Source: Nymphaea colorata
Taxonomy: Eukaryota; Streptophyta; Magnoliopsida; Nymphaeales; Nymphaeaceae
Assembly: GCF_008831285.2 (NCBI RefSeq)
Contig: NC_045139.1
Span: 34,073,706-34,137,705, forward strand
DNA: 64,000 bases
Direction of reading: 5' to 3'
The notes beneath the pieces were generated by a model that was given only the letters and a program-made list of their open reading frames with translations, was not told the origin of the DNA and did not search any database. Position numbers and translations under genes: made by a program. Below, piece after piece: positions 26,401 to 35,949 of the stretch. How positions within the stretch are numbered: the first letter of the stretch is position 1; each line of letters opens with the position of its first letter.

Positions 26401-28640
26401 ATTAATGTCATCAAGGTCAAATTTGGAAACCATGCTGTGGAAGAGACTACAGTTTATGATTGGCTCCAGTTATAACACGAAGGTAAGTTAGATATTATAG
26501 CAAACACATGTAAGACGATGTAAACTTCACAAAAAGTTAATTCACATGACAGATACTATAGATAGACTGCACTAAATACTCACCATGGTTTCCCTTCCCA
26601 TCAAACCCTATGAAAATGAAATTCACAGGGATGGGAAGATACAAGGATTCAATTTCCGAAAGCTTCAAGTAGTTTGCAATGCTTCCTGAGACAAAGGAAT
26701 TAAAAGAAGTAAACATTCATGAATAAGTGAAGTGAAATTTTCAGAAACCATGTTAATAGAGGTAGTCAAAACCCTTATTCATCAAAATAAATATGCAAAG
26801 ATTTCACCAACGCAGATGCCATAGGCTGAGTAACCATCAAAAAGTTTTAGCAAGGAAAATGTCATCTATAGATTCTATACTTCATAAAATGTCAATAGCT
26901 AGTGAAGAACGCTTCTGCAAAGCACATCGTTGTAGACCAACAAAAGAAACACTTTCAGTAAGAAGATATACAGAGCAGCATTAGCCAGAGACACAAAATC
27001 AGTTGAATGAAAGATAACCAGTTTCCAGTTTTTTCTCCTTTGTTCCCATAAGAACCATGATTCATAAAGGAAAGGACAGAACAAGCTGACCTATATCCAG
27101 TTCTCGTGAAGAAACTTTCAACATATCAAGCTAAACCACATATCCCAAGCATCTACCTGATTTTGTGTAGTTAAGTAGACCCATCTTGCTGGAGCTCGAA
27201 GACTCCACACTTCCCAAATCATCAAAATCTGCAATATCAAGAGTATAAGAATAACAAAACTAATTAGTGCAGCAACAGTGCAACTGTTCAATTTTGGCAT
27301 GACCCACAGTCGTCACTTTGATATATTTTATGCTCAGTAACCTCATCCTTTCCTCCAATGGCATCTATTGGCACATTAACATAGATGTGCAGAAATCGAT
27401 GAATTAAGCCAACAAATGCAAGCGACTAAAGCTTGTTGTCATCAGCCAAAGGAATTTTCAATCAACAAAAGGTGGAGTTGATGTGTTTAGAAGCCAAAAC
27501 CATGAACCAATACGCTCCTGTCTTTGTAACAAAGCATACAAGGTGAAATGCAAGGTCTCTTCACACATTCACATGGTGCAAGATTTCTCAAATTTATGTC
27601 TTTAAATTAGCAATGTATTGCTTTTATATCTGCCAGCTCCATCCGTATAAGGAAGCATATTAACCATGTTCTAAGCCAGAGATTGGGACTTACAGGCTTG
27701 TGAAGTGCACAACTACTGCATTATATGAATACCTAGCTGAAGGTATAGAGAAAAAGCAAATCCATCTAAATACTTACCACCATGAATCACAGCTTCGTTC
27801 CAAAATTTGCTCTTCGCTCTGATGTTAAATAAGGAGAAAGCAGAAGATTTCCCACTTTTGCGGCTGCCCCAACCAGCTCCCACTACTGCAGCTACTAATA
27901 CCTGAAGGCCATCAGCCAAAGTCAGTGAAAACAACACCCTCTACAAAGTTTTAAGATTTAGAACATCGTTTCTTTTCAAAATTCGTGTACTGTACCACAT
28001 AGCCTTTACAGTTCATGACATCTTGCAACATGTTATGATGGTAAGAGCTTTTTCAATACCAAAACAAAGTCAAGAACATACCATGGATCATCTCTGACTT
28101 CACCAAACAATTACAAAAGTATAGCTCGTTAAGGAATGAAAATTAAGGTCCGCCGAAACAACTGATCTGAGTTTTTACTTAATCTGAAAAATTTCTAAGC
28201 TAGGACCATCATATAGACGCGTTTAATGCAAAATTAAACATCAAATTCGTTAGCCAATCAAACAATTATTGGAAAATAATTTGATTATCAATCCCTAGAT
28301 TGCAGTATTTGGAAGTCATCTTATTCGCTCTCCAGATTGTTTATGGCCCCTAATGACGAAGCAGTAGCGATGATACAACAAAACCCTAAATACTAAACTA
28401 CTGTTTAGTTGGTCTTTCCACTGTTCAGCTCTGCATGATCATCAGAATTAAGAGCATGATGAAGCAAGGAATCCGAAGATAAGAACATAAGACATATGCA
28501 GATGCAAAGTCTCGGAGAAACCCTGGAATTAACACAACGAAATGCGATTGTTTTAGGAATTTAGGAGATCTAGCAAGAAGAGTTACCTGCAATATTATCA
28601 CGGAGATTAGAAAGGACGCGAAGATCGAACGGCTCGTCAT
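4646..28640 (-). CDS. Large plant membrane protein, At5g58100 family (exine formation)
   Basis: I assembled 25 exons (minus): 28640-28587, 27901-27778, 27228-27157, 26685-26584, 26392-26224, 26123-26025, 25144-24995, 24877-24838, 24681-24624, 24453-24371, 24095-23997, 23917-23802, 23698-23580, 17244-17174, 16289-16184, 9578-9439, 9271-9113, 9022-8919, 7951-7779, 7690-7501, 7417-7318, 7197-7029, 6244-6162, 6083-6007, 4817-4646. All have GT-AG borders with matching phases, giving 2,829 nt and 942 aa. The product has an N-terminal signal-like hydrophobic segment (residues 4-25) and a C-terminal membrane helix ([15 protein letters not shown]) with a short Lys-rich tail. Blocks such as [35 protein letters not shown] and ESHLQCNG match my memory of Arabidopsis At5g58100, a protein of similar length linked to pollen exine formation. 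The biochemical activity is unknown. The introns carry several transposons but no exon is damaged. Confidence 0.88.
6262..6625. repeat. 173-bp tandem duplication inside an intron
   Basis: The block starting TAACTATATGAGAGAGAAGG at 6262 recurs at 6435 with few changes, and a short third start is visible near 6605. It includes 'GTGGATGACAAAGTCTGCC' and a long shared A/T-rich part. It lies in the intron between exons 22 and 23 of the large minus-strand gene, within 20 bp of the acceptor of exon 23. Confidence 0.85.
8035..8506 (+). mobile_element. Solo LTR (copia-type) with 5-bp target duplication
   Basis: The 472-bp block begins TGTTAGAATG and ends TTTACA (TG...CA). It contains a TATA-like CTCTATAAATAG near 8320 and is flanked on both sides by GGATC (8030-8034 and 8507-8511). 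No internal retroelement sequence is present. This is the standard product of recombination between the two LTRs of an inserted element. It lies in the intron between exons 18 and 19 of the large minus-strand gene, in antisense orientation. Confidence 0.82.
10580..11010 (+). pseudogene. Decayed copia reverse-transcriptase remnant
   Basis: Plus-strand translation gives fragments in the order of the copia RT domain: W-M-K-A-M-N-E-E near 10605, TWEMAP and KDKNVV near 10650-10690, a KV-KY-like stretch, and a later 'LDMKNALL' equivalent near 10900. Several stops and frameshifts interrupt it. It is far more eroded than the two copia copies nearby, so it is an older insertion in the same 6.6-kb intron. 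Confidence 0.7.
11868..12068 (+). repeat. Putative 5' LTR of the truncated copia element
   Basis: The right border is set by the PBS that follows immediately (GCAACA|TGGTATCAGAGC). The left border (TGTGGTAG at 11868) is inferred from the TG rule, because no second LTR exists for comparison. The 3' half is pyrimidine-rich (CT repeats). Confidence 0.5.
12069..12080 (+). promoter_or_regulatory. Primer binding site, tRNA-Met type
   Basis: TGGTATCAGAGC directly follows the LTR end. This is the usual PBS of plant copia elements, complementary to initiator tRNA-Met. Confidence 0.85.
12096..12225 (+). repeat. Leader repeats between PBS and gag
   Basis: The unit 'CTGGCGTGACCGACTCG' occurs twice (near 12097 and 12156), and 'CTCAAGCTGCTTGCGTGATC' or close variants occur three times. 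The unit is about 58 bp. The function is unknown; it could be a packaging or secondary-structure leader. Confidence 0.65.
12691..15820 (+). pseudogene. gag-pol of the truncated copia element (broken)
   Basis: The gag frame starts at 12691 and is interrupted by in-frame stops at about 12,922 and 13,072. The zinc-knuckle region is missing, and the frame shifts near 13,300 and 13,500. Protease retains DSGA (13,515). The GAG-pre-integrase motif (HLRLGH) and the integrase core follow, with DVWGP, a second Asp in RNDNA and Glu in AERKHR, so the D-D-E residues are present. RT shows the [17 protein letters not shown] and YVDDI motifs and ends after [12 protein letters not shown], where flanking sequence takes over. 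Integrase and RT sit in two overlapping frames (13511-14695 and 14641-15820). The element cannot move by itself. Confidence 0.85.
15819..15899. repeat. Right copy of the long direct repeat flanking the truncated copia
   Basis: Positions 15819-15862 are identical to 11786-11829 (44 bp) and 15882-15899 are identical to 11833-11850 (18 bp). The spacer between the two blocks is 19 bp on the right but 3 bp on the left, so the left copy has lost about 16 bp. Confidence 0.85.
16799..16832. repeat. (GT)n(GA)n microsatellite
   Basis: GT repeats are followed by GA repeats in the intron between exons 14 and 15 of the large minus-strand gene. Homopolymer T runs precede it. Confidence 0.85.
17812..17900. 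repeat. Low-complexity C/A-rich tract with poly(A)
   Basis: CCACC repeats, about 27 A residues and then CAC/CAA repeats lie directly before the truncated left end of the second copia copy. The apparent reading frame through it (poly-Lys, poly-Pro/Thr) is not a gene. Confidence 0.85.
17949..18464 (+). pseudogene. Copia pol fragment, RT N-terminal part
   Basis: The frame reads [13 protein letters not shown], then the RT motifs [41 protein letters not shown] and [12 protein letters not shown], and ends at EQPPGYA where a hAT element enters. Compared with the complete copy, 28 bp after GGATAC are missing, which shifts the frame even without the insertion. Confidence 0.88.
18457..18464. other. 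hAT target-site duplication, left copy
   Basis: ACGCAAAC, repeated at 21893-21900. The octamer straddles a pre-existing 28-bp deletion in the host copia (compare 44,195-44,235). Confidence 0.93.
18465..21892 (+). mobile_element. Complete hAT transposon, 3,428 bp
   Basis: The ends are inverted repeats: CAATGTTATC at 18465 and GATAACATTG ending at 21892. An 8-bp target duplication ACGCAAAC lies at 18457-18464 and 21893-21900, which is diagnostic for the hAT superfamily. Both subterminal zones (about 18475-18600 and 21800-21880) are crowded with GTATCG/CGATAC hexamers (about nine on the left, six on the right), the likely transposase binding sites. One transposase gene lies between them with an uninterrupted frame once two introns are removed. 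Everything needed for an autonomous element seems to be present. Confidence 0.93.
18918..21435 (+). CDS. hAT transposase (BED zinc finger, DUF659, hAT dimerisation)
   Basis: Exons 18918-20763, 20871-21075 and 21162-21435 have GT-AG borders and together give 774 aa. A BED-type zinc finger lies at residues ~15-55 (CNYCKQ ... HHIAGTH), followed by a Gly/Arg-rich linker. The RNase H-like catalytic core shows ADGWTD and, about 60 residues on, ITDNA. A CAAHC motif follows, and the Glu of ATGCERNWS lies in the C-terminal hAT dimerisation block, so the three acidic catalytic residues are present. The tail is very acidic (EENEDDDEE). The ATG at 18918 was chosen because upstream codons lead only into leader sequence; a 5' UTR intron (about 18827-18913) is possible. 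No stop or frameshift was found. Confidence 0.88.
21893..23030 (+). pseudogene. Copia pol fragment, RT C-terminal part and RNase H
   Basis: The frame runs through the YVDDI motif near 22,050 and FLGVEIDR, then into RNase H with [33 protein letters not shown], and the closing DLFTKGL. It stops with a TAA that overlaps the first bases of the 3' LTR. It is cut from its N-terminal part by the hAT element. Only a few residues differ from the copy at 43.1-44.2 kb. Confidence 0.9.
23025..23482 (+). repeat. 3' LTR of the truncated copia copy
   Basis: It starts TGTTAAAATATAAATC right after a purine tract (GAGGGAGGG) and ends TTTCTATCA. It is closely similar to the LTRs at 42635-43073 and 47602-48052 read on the other strand. 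Inside are four to five imperfect copies of a ~50-bp unit centred on ATTCTATGTTGTAGTTAATA. A TATA-like TATAAATAG lies near 23323. Confidence 0.92.
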
Positions 28641-29455
28641 CTTCAACAGTGACGAGAAGCGCGCGCAAGAGACCGCGCGAGCGAGTAAAAGGGAAGCGCG
28701 GAATGGCTATTTGCAGCCTGCAGGCCCACTAACTGGGTCGGGTTTGATGCGACCCGATTTGATAGTGATTCTATCATAATATAGAGAGTCAGATGAGGGT
28801 ACTTTCGTCATCACACTATCTCTCCCATAAAAGCTTTCCAAGCGCCATCTGCCTCGTCACTCTCTCGACGGAAGAAGGTGGGCGCGATTATTTCGACCGC
28901 ATGTTCAGTTTTTCTCTTTCATTGTGTTGAACTGTGAAATTGTTGGTATCGTGGTGTTTCTTGTGATAGATCTGTTTTTCTCTTTGCTTTGCGGGGATTT
29001 TCTCTCATTTTCCTCTTATCTTTTCTTCATCTTTGGGGGTAAATTTGGGGCGTTTCTCTTTCTAAATTTGTGCGCCTTCTATGGTTTTGAGGTGATTGTT
29101 TGGAGAAATCCGGCTATTTTTGACATCTCGTTCTCCATCTCTTTTGTGAGGCAAGATCTCGTTTTCTTCTTCTTCCCTTTCAGTGTTTTATCGAGGGTTT
29201 GAACGATTGTCTATCTGAGATCGTAAATTTCTGCCTTTTCTTTTGGTATAATTGGACAAGACTTGTGCCTCAGTGTTATTTTGCTCTTCGTTCGTCCGTT
29301 TAGGGTTTTGTATGTGCCCTTTCTTTGTTCGAGATTTCTTATTTTCCGGGGGCTTTTGTCGCACTAGGACTTTCTCCTAGGGTTTAGAGGAAAACTTTGT
29401 GAAGTTTTGAAGACTGATTTTTCTAGGGTTAGCTTGTAGGTTAATTTGCTCGAAG
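28641..29455. promoter_or_regulatory. Shared region between two divergent genes
   Basis: The start codons of the large minus-strand gene (28640) and the CWC21-like gene (29456) are 815 bp apart and point away from each other, so both promoters and 5' UTRs fit here. A near-palindrome GGGTCGGGTTTGATGCGACC lies near 28735. Telo-box-like TTAGGGTTT (about 29300) and two more AGGGTT words near 29377 and 29425 lie in the likely leader of the plus-strand gene, as is common in plant housekeeping genes. Confidence 0.65.
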
Positions 29456-32400
29456 ATGTACAACGGAATAGGATTGCAGACTCCTAGAGGGTCAGGAACA
29501 AATGGGTACATTCAGACCAACAAGTTCTTCGTCAGACCAAAGAGTTTGAAGGTCGAGACGAGAGAATTTCAGAGTGGTCAGGGAACCGCAGGGGTTAAAA
29601 AGGCGAATAAGGAGATTCTGGAGCATGACCGGAAGAGAGAGATTGAATTGAAGTTGGTCATACTCGAGGACACTCTTACTGAGCAGGGCTATACGGAGGA
29701 CGAGATTCTGGAGAAGGTTGAGGAGGCGAGGAAGAGCTTAGAAGCAGCACCTTTTGCTGGTGCTGAAAAGGGAGATGAGAGAATTGACGACGCAAAAAAG
29801 TAAGCAATTTTATTCTCCTGCTTTTTCGTCTGTAAATTCAATTAAGCACCACTTTTTTGTTGAAAGGTTGGATTGGTGATATGCGTTTCCTCTTTACTGT
29901 TCAAGTTCCATTCTTTTCTATGGCATTTAATGCATGATTAAGTATGGTTGTAGGTTGTGGCCCCATCTTAATATATGAATATGAGGGAAGTCGTTCTAAG
30001 GGGCAAAGAGACGGTCAAATGTCTCTGCAACGGGAAGTTGGGTTACTTGGATGAGAGGAGTGATTTAGCTTCTCTTGTGGTCATCCAGTTTGCAAATTCG
30101 ATGTTTTTTCTGTAATGAAGAAACCTGGCGTTTCCTCTACCATTTCATTCTTTTGGATGTTAATTCTAGGAAAAATTCGATGAAAGCCCCTTGTCTTTGT
30201 CTTCGTCTGGACTCTTCGTTGTCAGTGTGGGTCCTTACAACAGCTATTGGTGATTTGAAGGCCATGCGCTGTAGTTTTAAGAATTCATAGTTAGGGATTT
30301 TTGGGTGTTTAAACTTGTCTGGTTTGTTTATTTGGGGAAACTTTGATACTTTTTGTATCAACATGTTTATTTTGCTTTAAGAACGTATTATTGAATTTGG
30401 AATTCATTCAAATCTTGACCCTATTCCCTATGGATATTCAACCTGCTCACCAAATCGTGAACTTATGCCTTTTGAGCCTCATTCATTACAGAGTTCTCTT
30501 GTTGTCATTTCTTCAGTTTTCCATCAGTTTGTTCACAAGAATGTTTTATGTATGTAATGTGAAATCTATGCACACACGCGTATGTGTTTGGTTCTTCTGG
30601 TAAAAGGAGTAGCAGAAAAAGATGTGCTTGCAGCTTTCTAATAACGGTTGATTTATTTTGTCCAGGATTTCTGATACCCAGACTCACCAGATTGCTGCAA
30701 GAAAGGAAAAAAAATTGGAGACTCTGAGGGCTGCATTAGGTCTTGCTAAAAATGAACCATCTGAAAAGGATTTGGAAGAACAAAAAGTACAAGAAAAGAT
30801 GTCTCACGATGCCATAGATGAAGGGGATAGTGATAAGGAGAAACAAAGCAATGAGAGGATTGTGTCAAAAGAGAAGATAAAACATGAGAAGAGTGATGAT
30901 TTGCCCGACAGGGTTAGAGAAAAAGTTAAGGGTGAAAACTACAGGAAACATGATTTCAGGAGTGGAAGAGATGAGTTGTATTCAAAAAAGCATGACACAA
31001 ATGGTGAAGATAACAGGAGGAAGAGAAGGAATGAGAGTGATTCTGATAGTGATTATGAGAATAAAGATAACAGAGGAGAAAGGGAATCCCGAAAAATCAG
31101 CGGAAAGTATGACTCAGAGCAAGAGTTTGATGTCGGTCCCAGCAGGAAAGTTACTGAAAACAAATCTGAGAAGCAGCGGAAACATGCTAGGAGGCATGAT
31201 AGTGATGATGATCCTGACAGCTATAGCAGTGAGAAGCCAGACAGATCTAAAAGAAGCAAAAAATATGATAGTGCCAATGAATCAGACACAGACAATGAGC
31301 TCAAGTCCCAAAGGAAGTCTGTTGAGCATATCAAGCGGAGAGATCGGCACGATCTTGGGAATAAATCTGACAGCGTCAAAAAGTCTGCCAGCAAAGAAGT
31401 GGCTAAGCATCGAAAGCATCATAGGAGGCATGACACTGATGATGAGTCAGAGTCTGATGGTGATATTAAACGCAACAGAAGAGCAATTAAGAAAAGCAGG
31501 AGATGTCCTAGGCATGATAGCGAGGAGTCTGATGACTCATTGAGCAGTATGGGGAAAGGTGATAAAAATGTGCAAAAGAACGTCAAAGCAAGTGGTAGAC
31601 AAACTAAGGATGAGGAAATTGATTCCAAATTGCATAAGAAAGATCACAAGACTCGGATGGAGAATGTTAGAGTTAATAGAAAGCATGGTTCTGATGATGA
31701 TTCTGATAACTCAAGTGACAAGCTAAAACCCAAGAGGGGCATGGAGAAAAGAAGCAGAAGACATGACACTGATGATGATTCTGATAGCTTGGGTCGCAAG
31801 CAAAAATCTGATAGGACAGGGAAAGTAAACAGAACACATGACTCTGATGATGATTCCGATAGCCCGGATGAGAAGGCCAAGTCCAAACGCTCGACAGAGA
31901 AACTTGGCAAAGCTGAAAAGAAGCGCACCTTCCGAAAGGGTGAAAATGAAACTGACACTGATGACAGCTATAGTAGCAGTGAGAGTGACAGCAGCAGCAG
32001 TACTGAATCTACTGATAGTGACCGTAGCAGTAGTGATCATGGCATTCCTGACAAAAAGATGTCTAAGACTGATGGCAGAAAAGATAAATATGGATCTCTT
32101 AGTAAAAGCCATGACAAGGACATGTCTTCTTGCGCCCATAAGATTGTCTCTAGTGAGATTCATAAGGGAAATGATCGCTACAGAGGTGATGGTGAACGGA
32201 GTGGTCCTATGGATGAAAAGGCCTTGGCGAGAAAATTAGAGAAAGCCCACCACTCTGAGTCTAGAAGAGATGAAAAGGACACAAGGGACCAGAATCATGA
32301 GGGATTAAAGCGAAAGAGACATGTGGAAGATGAGGAACATAATGAGCACCCACACCTGAAATCTAGACACACTAGTAGGAATGGAGAGCGTGATTCAGTT

Positions 32401-32724
32401 AGACATGATTCCTATGAGAAACAAAGGGACCTTGGAGAGCCTAAGAGAGATCGTGAGCATAGGGAGAGCAGGGGCCACATTGGGGAGTATAGCAAAGGTC
32501 ACAGTGGTAGGGATGATCGGTCAAAAGAAAGAGCTGAAACTTCAAACAGGTATGGAGAAAAACAACAAGAGGCTTATGATAATCATGGCCATGGAAGAGA
32601 TAGGCGTGATAGAGACACAGATCGGCAGTTGAAGAGGAATGAGCGTGATGGTTATAACCGTGGAGGGAGTAGGCATGACAGAAGTCACGATGATTCCTAT
32701 GATAAGCGAAGACGCGGTTGGTGA
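29456..32724 (+). CDS. CWC21: CWC21/SRRM2-like spliceosome protein
   Basis: Two coding exons, 29456-29799 and 30666-32724, are joined by a GT-AG intron and give 800 aa. The N-terminus [18 protein letters not shown] and the cwf21 domain (about residues 50-100, with [11 protein letters not shown] and [15 protein letters not shown]) are the hallmarks of the Cwc21/SRRM2 family. In yeast and human these bind Prp8 and Snu114 in the catalytic spliceosome. The rest is a long, highly charged, disordered region. Residues ~290-510 hold about eight repeats of the form R-R-H-D-x-D-D-D-S-D-S, then a Ser-rich patch, and the last ~200 residues are rich in Arg/His/Asp/Ser. A nuclear location is expected. An ATG-proximal start in good family agreement supports the chosen start. 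Confidence 0.9.
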
Positions 32725-33533
32725 ATGGTGCAACAGCCTATGCATTATGTCTGAAAGGCAAGTCCAGAAAGCTAGCTAATTTTTTAAATGTGTTATCTCT
32801 AGGTTATTTTTAAATACGCTTCTATCTCCTTTTCTGCTATCAAAGGTTATATTAATGTTTTGAACTTTTTCATTTTTTCTGCACTCTCTGAGTCTGAGTT
32901 AATGTGCTTCATGATCATCAGGATCTGTGATCTGCATTCTGCTGCTCAGTATTATCTGCATTGGAACCCCACCCATGGCCGAAAGGGACGCAAGGCTTTT
33001 TATGTTGAACAAAGAATTTGTTTCTGTAGCGAACATATTATCAGCTCCTATTGGGTGAATTATGCGTGTGAAGACCTGTATTGAAGTATTAATGTAATCT
33101 GATACCTTTTACGTTGGGCAACTGATCAAGGACGAGTTGTTTATCCGGTTGTCACAAGCCTGCTGGCTGAGGCTTCAGAGCACATGACCTCATCCCCCCG
33201 ACCATTTTTTCTTGTTCTGCCATGGGCTTCTTGCAGTAGAGCTTCTGTGAGAATAGCAGGGACGACTTTCCCTTTGTTATATTGTGGAGTCATTGTAGCC
33301 TTGGATGGCTGTGTTCGGAGTGAGATACATGAAGGGTAAATGTTTTGCGCATGTCGATGTTGAACTGAGAATGCACATTGTTCGTCTAGTTTATCCCTTA
33401 CCGTATCGACTCTTGTTCACCATCGGAATTGGGTGGGGCGTTTTCTTGCAGAAAGGTTTTAAATTCCACATATGGTGGTCACGTTCGCTTTATGCCTGCT
33501 ACTTTAGTTGTACTTTGTACTTCAGTTTTTTCC
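32725..33533 (+). other. Probable 3' UTR of the CWC21-like gene
   Basis: This is non-coding sequence downstream of the TGA at 32722-32724. No poly(A) site can be set confidently. Nothing else is recognised. Confidence 0.35.
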
Positions 33534-33741
33534 CCTGCGTTCAGCGGTCATTCAGGTACCAAGTGGCTTTCTTCGACGCGAGCCGAACTTTCACCGTCTG
33601 GCACGGCAGAAACTTCTATGGAGCTGCAATCTGTACACCTGCGTTCAGCGGTCATTCAGGTACCAAGTGGCTTTCTTCGACGCGAGCCGAACTTTCACCG
33701 TCTGGCACGGCAGAAACTTCTATGGAGCTGCAATCTGTACA
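33534..33741. repeat. Perfect 104-bp tandem duplication
   Basis: The block starting CCTGCGTTCAGCGGTCATTC at 33534 is repeated at 33638 with no difference that I can see. It is GC-richer than the surroundings. Overlapping open frames across it arise from the duplication (104 is not a multiple of 3) and are not taken as genes. Confidence 0.93.
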
Positions 33742-34438
33742 CCTTGTTGTGCGGCTTTCGATGTTCGGATGACACATCGGTTGCCTGCACAATTTGGGGC
33801 ATTTAGCATGTGTGTTGTTGCTACGTTACAGATTTCTGTGTTGTGAAATAGTGAAAATTTGTGGCATTTGGAGCTGAGTCCAATTATTGGCGAATAGAAG
33901 GCATCAGATACAAGAGAAAATGGTATGCGGAGAAAAAAACATTTGTACCGACGCGAGCTTTCTGATCGTGTCAATCAAAATGTGTGCTAACTAAATATTT
34001 TAATGAATCGTGTTCCTATCATGTTAGTACATAGCATTTTTGGATAGATGTTTTGCAACATGATGTTCTTGCGACCGGCTTTTACAAATAACTGAGGTAA
34101 TTATCTCTTGATGCACTTTCAAAGGGGTTTTATATCTTTGCGAGTTAGAGGAAATATTCATTGTTTTGACTCTATCCATAATCTAAGTTGCTTTGGCAGA
34201 GTACGAGTTAGGGTCTGTTGTAACGACGGCCGGAAATGCTTTCCATGAGATTGAAGAGGCTGCGCATCCATAAAAGCATGGCTCCAGTATTGGAAAACGC
34301 ATAAGTGGAAGGCTGGAAGCTCTGCTCTTCTGCACAAAACAATTGGCAGGCCTCTTTTAATTGGACATTTCAAACAAAAGTGTAGGAAGCTGACGACCTT
34401 TTCCGATGTATTTCCATGGTCGACAGGTCTCACTCCCC

Positions 34439-35561
34439 AACATTTGCGAGATTTTTCGCAGTCAATGTTCCTTCCATTTCCATAAATTTTAACTCCAAAA
34501 TGAGGAAAAGGCATTAAATTCTTGTTTGATCAATTTAATCTTTAGAGAAAATTGACAGAATAAAGATGAAATTGTGAATCCAACTGAGCGTTATGCAACA
34601 GGAATACTAACATTGTCTTATGAATCTGAATCTGTTTCAAAATTATCGAAGACTGATGTTATGTAAACTTACCCTAATCTTGAGGACCTCTGTTAGTTCT
34701 TGTTGTCAAATGTAAACTTACCCAACATTTGGGGGATTTTTCGCAGTCAATGTTCCTTCCATTTCCATAAATTTTAACTCCAAAATGAGGAAAAGGCATT
34801 AAATTCTTGTTTGATCAATTTAATCTTTAGAGAAAATTGACAGAATAAAGATGAAATTGTGAATCTAACTTAGCGTTATGCAACAGGAATACTAACATTG
34901 TCTTATGAGTCTGAATCTGTTTCAAAATTATCGAAGACTGATGTTATGTAAACTTACCCTAATCTTGAGGACCTCTGTTAGTTCTTGTTGCCAAATGTAA
35001 ACTTACCCAACATTTGGGGGATTTTTCGCAGTCAATGTTCCTTCCATTTCCATAAATTTTAACTCCAAAATGAGGGAAAGACATTAAATTCTTGTTTGAT
35101 CAATTTAATCTTTAGAGAAAATTGAAAGAATAAAGATGAAATTGTGAATCTAACTGAACGTTATGCAACAAGAATACTAACATTGTCTTATGAATCTGAA
35201 TATGTTTCAAAATTATCGAAGACTGATGTTATGTAAACTTACCCTAATCTTAAGACCTCTGTTAGTTCTTGTTGCCAAATGTAAACTTACCCAACATTTG
35301 GGGGATTTTTCGTAGTCAATGTTCCTTCCATTTCCATAAATTTTAACTCCAAAATGAGGAAAAGGCATTAAATTCTTGTTTGATCAATTTAATCTTTAGA
35401 GAAAATTGACAGAATAAAGATGAAATTGTGAATCTAACTGAGCGCAACAAGAATACTAACATTGTCTTATGAATCTGAATCTGTTTCAAAATTATCGAAG
35501 ACTGATGTTATGTAAACTTACCCTAATCTTGAGGACCTCTGTTAGTTCTTGTTGCCAAATG
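34439..35561. repeat. Tandem array, ~285-bp unit, about four copies
   Basis: Units begin with AACATTTG at about 34439, 34724, 35009 and 35293 (periods 285, 285, 284). Each contains 'TTTTCGCAGTCAATGTTCC' (with small variants), 'GAAATTGTGAATC' and 'GATGTTATGTAAACTTACCC'. Copies differ by a few percent, so amplification was fairly recent. No ORF or known satellite is recognised. Confidence 0.93.
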
Positions 35562-35949
35562 CCCCTAAGTAGGTCCTATCGTGGAGTGTTTCACGCCATC
35601 CCAAAAAAAAGACTTCCACGATCATTATTTTTTTCCTTTTACGTAAATTAGCAGCTGCAGTTAACTTTGGGGAGAGGAAGAAACTGGAGGATATGGAGAT
35701 AAAGTTGTGGTTATCATGTTCGAGCCTCTTACAAGTGAGGATTCGAGTATATGGGGATATGGAACCCTCATTTTGACTTAAATTCCTTCAGCTCCAATGG
35801 CCTTAGTCTGATTCAAGCTTAACTGAAATTTGCCTGAACATGAAACTCCAAGCTCCACAGGCCGGCAAACACCAACTAAATCTCATTACAATGGAAAAAT
35901 TTATTCGGACGACAAATGAATACCAAAGGGGCATTTGGTAACAAGAACT
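35544..35949. mobile_element. Inverted-repeat pair, MITE-like
   Basis: 23 bp at 35544-35566 (TTCTTGTTGCCAAATGCCCC core) are the reverse complement, with one mismatch, of 35927-35949 (GGGGCATTTGGTAACAAGAA core). The same core also ends each unit of the neighbouring 285-bp array. No clear target duplication was found, so the element borders are uncertain. Confidence 0.45.

Noticed and set aside
26793-27084. Small ORFs on both strands between exons 3 and 4 of the large gene
   Set aside because: Intronic; no splice borders in the required phase and no similarity to the family.
30884-32239. Long alternative-frame and antisense ORFs over the CWC21-like gene
   Set aside because: Shadows of a low-complexity, repeat-rich coding exon; no independent domain.
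33305-33846. Three overlapping ORFs of 112-155 codons
   Set aside because: They arise from the 104-bp tandem duplication read in three frames; no start context, homology or splice signals.
34158-34514. 118-codon minus-strand ORF
   Set aside because: No motif; its upstream end lies inside the first unit of the 285-bp tandem array.
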